19,104 nt of DNA from positions 1 through 19,104 of the forward strand of contig CAMKMK010000010.1 of the NCBI GenBank assembly GCA_946413885.1, written 5' to 3'. The stretch comes from an uncultured Prevotellaceae bacterium (GTDB lineage Bacteria > Bacteroidota > Bacteroidia > Bacteroidales > Bacteroidaceae). The position numbers and the translations under genes were made by a program. Under the pieces are notes generated by a model, which searched no databases, was not told the DNA's origin, and saw nothing but the letters and a program-made list of their open reading frames with translations. Numbering within the stretch: the first letter of the stretch is position 1; every line of letters begins with the position of its first letter. This document shows, one piece after another, positions 13,973 through 19,104 of the stretch.

Positions 13973-14382
13973 TGGAGATTACCATCAAGTCACTTGACGA
14001 GATCCAACAAGCAGCCGATGATTTCGTGGCTGCCATGGGCGACAATACCGTCTTCGCGCTCTATGGCCCCATGGGAGTGGGTAAAACCACTTTCACGAAG
14101 GCTGTCTGCGAGAGATTGGGGGTGAAGGACAACATCACCTCCCCCACTTTCGCTATCGTGAATGAATACCGTTCCACTACGGACGAACTCATCTATCACT
14201 TCGATTTCTATCGCATCAAGAAATTGGAGGAGGTTTATGATATGGGCTACGAGGATTACTTCTACAGCGGCGCCATCTGTTTCATCGAATGGCCTGAGCT
14301 GATCGAGGAACTGCTTCCGCTGGATGCAGTCAAAGTAACCCTGTCAGAGAATTCCGATGGCACCAGGAGCGTAAGGTTCTAG
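13972..14382 (+). CDS. tsaE: tRNA threonylcarbamoyladenosine synthesis ATPase TsaE
   Basis: This 136-residue P-loop ATPase works with TsaB and TsaD in making N6-threonylcarbamoyladenosine at position 37 of ANN-decoding tRNAs. The Walker A motif is GPMGVGKTT (32-40), followed by TSPTFAIVNEY, the HFDFYRI motif and FIEWPE. A longer frame starts at 13921, but its extra 17 residues are Arg-rich and lie inside the preceding gene; the ATG at 13972, overlapping that stop as TAATG, gives the family's usual N-terminus (MEITIKSLDE). The gene's last codons form the left arm of the terminator stem. Confidence 0.95.
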   Translation: MEITIKSLDEIQQAADDFVAAMGDNTVFALYGPMGVGKTTFTKAVCERLGVKDNITSPTFAIVNEYRSTTDELIYHFDFYRIKKLEEVYDMGYEDYFYSGAICFIEWPELIEELLPLDAVKVTLSENSDGTRSVRF

Positions 14383-14397
14383 TGCCATCGGCTTTTT
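14354..14397 (+). terminator. Intrinsic terminator overlapping the tsaE 3' end
   Basis: A perfect 10-bp stem pairs CCGATGGCAC (14354-14363, inside tsaE) with GTGCCATCGG (14382-14391), with an 18-nt loop that contains most of the stop codon, and then CTTTTT. It should end the dnaE-trxA-tsaE transcript ahead of the convergent porX stop at 14403. Confidence 0.85.
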
Positions 14398-14402
14398 ATT
14401 TC

Positions 14403-15956
14403 CTATCGCTTTTTCCCTTGAAGCGTAATCAAGGGGATCATCATTTCTTCCATGCTTATGCCACCATGCTGGAACGTGTCCTTGAAGTACTGCACGTAAT
14501 AGTTGTAGTTGTTGGGGTAAGCAAAGAAATTGTCATTCGTGGCGAAAATGTAGGTGGTGCTCAGGTTGGGACTGGGCAAGCCTGCACGATGAGGATCCTT
14601 TATCTCGAGTACCTCCTTCGGATTGTAAGTCAGATTCTTGCCCAACTTATAGCGCAGGTTGGTATTGGTGTTCCTGTCGCCCACCACCTTGATGGGATTG
14701 TTGCAACGGATGCTGCCATGATCCGTTGTCAGGATGATCTTGTAATCGCTCTGAGCGAGCACCTTGAACAGATCGGCTACAGCTGAATGGCGGAACCAGC
14801 TCAGGGTAATGCTCCTGTAGGCAGCCTCGTTGCTTGCCAACTCGCGTACCATGCGGCTCTCCGTGCGGGCATGTGAGAGCATGTCGATGAAGTTCAGGAC
14901 CACTACGTTCAGATCGTATTTCAACAGGTTAGGCATCTGCTGGACGAACTTCTCGGCTGCGCCAGAGTCGTTTATCTTGTGATAGGTAAAGGTGTTCTTC
15001 CTGCGATAGCGTTCGAATTGCGTCTGTATGAGAGGAGCCTCATTGAGATTCTTGCCCTCCTCAGAATCCTCGTCGACCCATAGGTCAGGAAACATCTTTG
15101 CGATGATGTTGGGCATCAGACCGCTGAAGATGGCATTCCTCGCATATTGTGTGGCAGTAGGCAAGATGCTGCAGTAGAGGTCCTCCTCGATGGTAAACAG
15201 ATCGGCTATCTCGTCATAGATCATGCGCCACTGGTCGTAACGGAAATTGTCGATCACCAGCAAGAACACTTTCTCTCCTTTATCCAGATGAGGGAACACG
15301 TTGTGCTTGAAGATGTCAGGACTCATCAGGGGGCGGTTGTCGTGATTCTCCATCCACTTCATGTAGTTCTTGCGGATGAACTTGGTGAACTCCGTATTGG
15401 CTTCCACGCGTTGCATGGCCAGCATCTCCTTCATCGAGCTGTCCGTTTCAGAGAGCTGCAGCTCCCAATAGGTCAATCTCTTGTAGACCTCTATCCATTG
15501 CTCCAGAGTCAACGAGTCATTGATCTGCATGCCTATCTGGCCAAAGGCCTGCTGGTAGGCGCTCTGAGCCACTTCAGTCACGATCTCGCGCTGATGGATG
15601 TTCTTCTTCAGCGTCAGGAGGATTTGAGTGGGATTCACAGGCTTTATCAGATAGTCGGCTATCTTGCTGCCTATCGCCTGATCCATGATGTTCTCCTCCT
15701 CGCTCTTGGTCACCATCACGACTGGCGTACTGGGGCTCGCCTCTTTGATTCTGCTCAGCGTCTCCAAGCCGCTCAATCCAGGCATGTTCTCGTCCAGAAG
15801 AATAAGGTCGTAGGTCACTTCGCCACAACGCTCCACAGCATCGTAGCCATTCGTGACGGTATCCACTTCATAGCCTTTTTTCTCCAGATACAAGACGTGA
15901 GCCTTCAGCAACTCTATCTCGTCATCAATCCAAAGTAACTTGTACGTCGACATCAT
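14403..15956 (-). CDS. porX: T9SS response regulator PorX with PglZ domain
   Basis: This 517-residue protein has an N-terminal receiver domain (about 1-125) with the acidic pair Asp11/Asp12, phospho-acceptor Asp55 (LILLDENMPG), Thr83 and Lys105. A helical linker (about 126-205) leads to a C-terminal PglZ domain of the alkaline-phosphatase superfamily, with LLVIDNFRYDQW (Asp236, Asp241), a Thr-containing PTATQ segment (266-270) and the zinc-ligand motif TTDHGS. In Porphyromonas gingivalis, PorX with the kinase PorY controls type IX secretion, and its PglZ domain is a zinc-dependent phosphodiesterase acting on oligonucleotides. The length fits that family. Two adjacent ATG codons (15954 and 15951) are both possible starts. 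It is 27 nt downstream of porW. Confidence 0.95.
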   Translation of the reverse strand: MMSTYKLLWIDDEIELLKAHVLYLEKKGYEVDTVTNGYDAVERCGEVTYDLILLDENMPGLSGLETLSRIKEASPSTPVVMVTKSEEENIMDQAIGSKIADYLIKPVNPTQILLTLKKNIHQREIVTEVAQSAYQQAFGQIGMQINDSLTLEQWIEVYKRLTYWELQLSETDSSMKEMLAMQRVEANTEFTKFIRKNYMKWMENHDNRPLMSPDIFKHNVFPHLDKGEKVFLLVIDNFRYDQWRMIYDEIADLFTIEEDLYCSILPTATQYARNAIFSGLMPNIIAKMFPDLWVDEDSEEGKNLNEAPLIQTQFERYRRKNTFTYHKINDSGAAEKFVQQMPNLLKYDLNVVVLNFIDMLSHARTESRMVRELASNEAAYRSITLSWFRHSAVADLFKVLAQSDYKIILTTDHGSIRCNNPIKVVGDRNTNTNLRYKLGKNLTYNPKEVLEIKDPHRAGLPSPNLSTTYIFATNDNFFAYPNNYNYYVQYFKDTFQHGGISMEEMMIPLITLQGKKR

Positions 15957-15983
15957 TTATCCTTATTATATAAACTTATCATC

Positions 15984-18947
15984 CTAGAAGCCGAAGGGGA
16001 AGTCATCGTCGTTGCCGCCGCCATCGTCGCCGTTCTTGCTCTTCTCGTTCTCGTCGACCTCATCAGGGTCCTTGAACTCCAAGTCGACAGGTTCGTCGAT
16101 ATCCATGTTGGGAACGGTCAGCGGAGCGAATTTCTCGTCGTAGAACTCTTTGTAGTCATCGAAGCTGAAATCAGTCCCCAAGTGTTCCAGGTTCTCTTCT
16201 GAGATCAGCAGCGAGCGGATTCCCTCCAGCAGTCTGTTCATCTCCTTGTCGCCATAGAGCTGTTGCGCATAGCTGTGAACCTCGTCATAAGAGACGAAAC
16301 CCTTGACGATCATCATGCTGATGCCTTGATCCTCGTTCAACTCAATCTCGAAGTTTCTCACCATATAGTTGGTGAAGTTGTAGCGGGCCATCGCATAGAG
16401 CAGCTTGTCCTCATCCAGGCTGTTGGTTGGGTAAGCCAGGACGAAGGCGAAATTGCTGTATCGCTCGTCCTTCATCTCGACGGCGACTTCCGTGCTGTCG
16501 TTCGACTGGTTCTTGCGTCTCGACCAGATGCTGCTGGCGTCGTATCGGTCGTCCATCAGGATTCTGCCCTCTTCCAAGCCCTTCACGATAGCGCTGGCCA
16601 GAGCGGTCACTTCCTCCTTGGGATATTTCTGCACGACTTCCTTCAGGGTGACCATGAAGGTGTCGCGCTCTCCTGCATAGAGGTTTGCCATCGCACGTAT
16701 GAACATCATCCTGGCACGATGGGTTCCCTCTGGGAAATTATCCTTGCTCCACTGGTAGTTGGCCTCCACCTGTGCATAGTCGTCAGCCTGATAAGCCGTG
16801 TAGGACGCGCTGTAGATACTGTCCTCCATGTGTTTGCCATAGCGGGCGATGATTTCGTAATTCGGATTGCCCACCAGGATGGCGTATCTGCTTTCCGGAT
16901 AGGCGGAGAGGAGGCTGTCCTTGTATTCCTGAGCCTTCTCCTGATTGTCCAGGCGGCCATAGAGCAGGAACAGGTGGTAATAGATGTTGTCCAGGTTGTC
17001 ATGCTCTGGGAAGTCGTTGAGCAAGCGCAGCATGGTCTGCTCTGCCAAGGGGAAGTTCTCCAGCTGTTCCTGCTCCACGATGCCTGCATTGTAGAGTCCG
17101 TCGCTCAGCAGCTTGTTGGACTGTTCCATCTGCTCTTCTGTGAACGGAATCTGCTTCATGTAGTACTCGCGATGATGCGGATCGTTGGCCAGCGAGTCCT
17201 TCTTGGCCTGATCTTCGTCGTCCACATCTTCGCCGTCCGCCGTTCCATACAGGGCATCATCGTCTCCACTGGCCAGTGAGTCTGTGGGGGCATTCAGCGC
17301 AGCATCATCGCCTGTGACGGCAGCCAATCCAGCCTTGTTGCTTATTCTCCAGTTGTCCTCGTTCTTTCGCTGTCCCCAACGTTTCTGGAAGGCCTCCTTT
17401 CCGCTGCTTACCGCACTTGCGTTGTAGAAGTACCAGTCTCCCTTGGGGCCACCCAGATTGGAGGCGCTGGGCGTAGAAGTGTTGTTGCGGTTGTTCTGAG
17501 CATTTGCATTGGTGTTTGCTCCCATGTTGTTGCTCCTGTTCTGACCCGTGGCCATCCCTTTCCGCTGAGCAGCCTTCTCCTCCTCTTTCTCCTGCTTCTT
17601 CAGGGCTTCTATCACGCGATCGATGGCTGCGTTCAGCTCCGTCTCGTCCAGTTGTGCCAGGACTTGCAGGCTGTCCTGCAACTTGATGGCGCTCAGGTGA
17701 GGTTCCAGCTCCTTCAGGATTTTGCTCCTTCGCTCCGTCTCGACGTATTCGTCGTGTTCCTTGTCCAGGATGCTTACGCAAGCCTGATACGTGCGGGCTG
17801 CGTCGATATACTTCTCCATGCCCCAATAGAGTTGGCTCAAGCGAAGCAGAAGGACAGCCTTGGGGATTCCGCTCTGCACAGCATCCTTCACGCCACGCTC
17901 CCACGCTCCAATGCAATGGGCGGTGTCCTGGGCGCTCAGGTAGATGTTTCCTATAGCGTAATAGACCTGGTCCAGATAGTTCTTGTTCTTATCGCTTTTC
18001 GCCATACGCTTCAGGCGTGCAATCATCTGCTTGTACTTGCTTTTCGACATCACCTCCGTCTGGAGGATGCGGGCATTGAAGGCCAGTTCATACGGCGGGT
18101 TGGAACGGATCACCTTGCTCCATGATTTGTAGGCCAGGTCGTTGTCCTCCGTCTCGCGATAGAGCTGCCCCAGCAGGAAGTTCATGCGGGCCTTGTCCCA
18201 TTTCTTCCGTGTGTGCTTGATGGTGTTCTTCAGGTAAGGGATGGCTTCCTTGTACTGCTCCGTCTCTATCAGATAGGCAGCATAGGAATTGTCGCGCTCG
18301 CGCTCTCCTTGGATGGACATGCTGTCGCGATTCATCTTGCGGAACACGTCCTCTGCGTCATAGGGCCACTCCAAAGCCACGTAGCAACGGGCCAGCCTGG
18401 CGCGCGCGATGCTGGTGATGTCTGGTTGCGTGCTGTAGAGGCGCAGGATGTAGTTGTAGGTGGAGGCCGCCTCGATGAACTCTCCCTTGCGGAACTGGGC
18501 ATCTCCCATCAGCAGCCAAGCGTGATAGAGATAGGGGTTGAACTCCTTCCGCTCGCGGAACTCCTTTTCCTTGGGCGAGGGCTTCTTGTTGCCCTTCAAT
18601 TGCGGACGCTTCTTGATGCTGTGCACCTTGATGGCTTTCTCGCATTTCTCGATGGTGGTCTCGTAGCTTCCCTTCCCAAGATTCTGGGTGGAACGGATGG
18701 AGCTCACATACATGGGGAGCAGCTGGGTGTAGTCGTCCTTGTGCCCTTTGTTCTGAGCCTCCACGCCATCCTCGTAGGCCATCAGGCCATTGTGCAGCGT
18801 GTTGAAACGGGCGGTCAGGGAATGATAGAATCGCGTTCCTGCCGTGTTCTTCTTGGTGGAGCAGCCTGCAAGCACGAAAACGAGCAACAGCCCCCAGAGG
18901 CCTATCACTCCTTTTCTTCTCCAATTGCGTAGCTTCTTGCTGTCCAT
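15984..18947 (-). CDS. porW: T9SS lipoprotein PorW/SprE, TPR-rich
   Basis: This is a 987-residue lipoprotein with a lipobox LAGC (Cys29) after a basic N-terminus. It carries TPR-like helical repeats (about 135-420 and 590-740) and the family motif GTRFYHSLTARFNTLHNG (37-54). An Asn-rich, low-complexity linker (about 465-500) and an acidic region (about 545-580) separate the two helical parts. The C-terminus is also acidic, with a Gly/Asp-rich end (GDDGGGNDDDFPFGF). PorW/SprE is needed for T9SS activity and, in gliding species, for motility; it is thought to link the outer-membrane translocon with the motor complex. It is followed by porX, so both should be co-transcribed. Length is typical or slightly long. 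Confidence 0.93.
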   Translation of the reverse strand: MDSKKLRNWRRKGVIGLWGLLLVFVLAGCSTKKNTAGTRFYHSLTARFNTLHNGLMAYEDGVEAQNKGHKDDYTQLLPMYVSSIRSTQNLGKGSYETTIEKCEKAIKVHSIKKRPQLKGNKKPSPKEKEFRERKEFNPYLYHAWLLMGDAQFRKGEFIEAASTYNYILRLYSTQPDITSIARARLARCYVALEWPYDAEDVFRKMNRDSMSIQGERERDNSYAAYLIETEQYKEAIPYLKNTIKHTRKKWDKARMNFLLGQLYRETEDNDLAYKSWSKVIRSNPPYELAFNARILQTEVMSKSKYKQMIARLKRMAKSDKNKNYLDQVYYAIGNIYLSAQDTAHCIGAWERGVKDAVQSGIPKAVLLLRLSQLYWGMEKYIDAARTYQACVSILDKEHDEYVETERRSKILKELEPHLSAIKLQDSLQVLAQLDETELNAAIDRVIEALKKQEKEEEKAAQRKGMATGQNRSNNMGANTNANAQNNRNNTSTPSASNLGGPKGDWYFYNASAVSSGKEAFQKRWGQRKNEDNWRISNKAGLAAVTGDDAALNAPTDSLASGDDDALYGTADGEDVDDEDQAKKDSLANDPHHREYYMKQIPFTEEQMEQSNKLLSDGLYNAGIVEQEQLENFPLAEQTMLRLLNDFPEHDNLDNIYYHLFLLYGRLDNQEKAQEYKDSLLSAYPESRYAILVGNPNYEIIARYGKHMEDSIYSASYTAYQADDYAQVEANYQWSKDNFPEGTHRARMMFIRAMANLYAGERDTFMVTLKEVVQKYPKEEVTALASAIVKGLEEGRILMDDRYDASSIWSRRKNQSNDSTEVAVEMKDERYSNFAFVLAYPTNSLDEDKLLYAMARYNFTNYMVRNFEIELNEDQGISMMIVKGFVSYDEVHSYAQQLYGDKEMNRLLEGIRSLLISEENLEHLGTDFSFDDYKEFYDEKFAPLTVPNMDIDEPVDLEFKDPDEVDENEKSKNGDDGGGNDDDFPFGF

Positions 18948-19032
18948 ACAAATCTATAACGTGCGCACGGGCAAAATATTGTATCCGACAACCTTATTTT
19001 CGTCAATTTTCTTGAATTGAGGCCACCTGCGG

Positions 19033-19104
19033 CTATGATTTCGAGGGTTCCGCCCTTCTTTCGCCCACAATCATGATGACCTCGTCCTTCACCTCGTCAG
19101 GCAG
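19033..19104 (-). CDS. Partial gene, C-terminal 23 codons, unidentified
   Basis: A minus-strand frame enters from the right edge and ends at TAG 19033-19035; the tail reads DEVIMIVGERRAEPSKS. The other two minus frames have stops within the first five or so codons from the edge, which supports this frame. It is upstream of porW by 85 nt, so it may or may not belong to the same transcript. The fragment is too short to name. Confidence 0.45.
   Translation of the reverse strand: MPDEVKDEVIMIVGERRAEPSKS

Noticed and set aside
16263..17279. 338-codon plus-strand frame opposite porW
   Set aside because: It is fully contained in the well-supported porW gene; the product is a His/Val/Leu-rich antisense artefact without motifs.
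18949..18956. TAGATTTG on the minus strand next to the porW ATG
   Set aside because: It matches TAnnTTTG, but it ends one base from the start codon, so transcription would begin inside the gene; the lipoprotein signal needs the assigned start, so chance is more likely.
18961..18968. GTGCGCAC palindrome upstream of porW
   Set aside because: An 8-bp symmetric word is expected by chance and has no second copy nearby.

Overview
The window comes from a member of the Bacteroidota, most likely a Prevotella-like Bacteroidales. The evidence is a type IX secretion regulator pair (PorX and a PorW/SprE-type lipoprotein), TAnnTTTG-type promoter boxes, almost no Shine-Dalgarno sites, the VTC/DUF4956 and DUF2490 families, and a pss-psd-dnaE neighbourhood. 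Genus placement is inference. Base composition is moderate, with AT-rich intergenic stretches.

Layout. Positions 1-3442 (+) form a surface-oriented operon: the tail of a VTC-type polyphosphate polymerase, a DUF4956 membrane protein, a DUF2490 outer-membrane barrel, a small exported protein with a T9SS-like C-terminus, and a Cthe_2159-like beta-helix protein. It ends at a strong terminator (3471-3510). Positions 3512-5397 (-) hold yraN-birA-pyrH, divergent from tadA (5468-5908, +). tadA ends in 22-bp tandem repeats that supply the stem of its terminator. Positions 6069-7104 (-) hold an exported protein with a TonB-C-like end and a small overlapping ORF.

Positions 7105-7977 contain no intact gene but are rich in structure. 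GCTACAGT repeats form an 18-bp inverted repeat around a perfect 42-bp AT palindrome. Next come a minus-strand coding relic, a truncated HU-like DNA-binding relic and a very strong Shine-Dalgarno-like site. This looks like the scar of a decayed mobile islet.

Positions 7978-9413 (-) are psd-pssA, the phosphatidylethanolamine pathway, behind a well-spaced Bacteroidota promoter. Positions 9583-14382 (+) run dnaE, trxA, a small acidic protein and tsaE, ending at a terminator whose left stem arm lies inside tsaE. Positions 14403-18947 (-) are porW-porX, the T9SS regulatory pair, and the right edge carries the last 23 codons of an unidentified minus-strand gene.

The most promising system is the polyphosphate-polymerase/DUF4956/barrel/beta-helix operon at the left. 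The most unusual DNA is the structured non-coding islet at 7463-7960.
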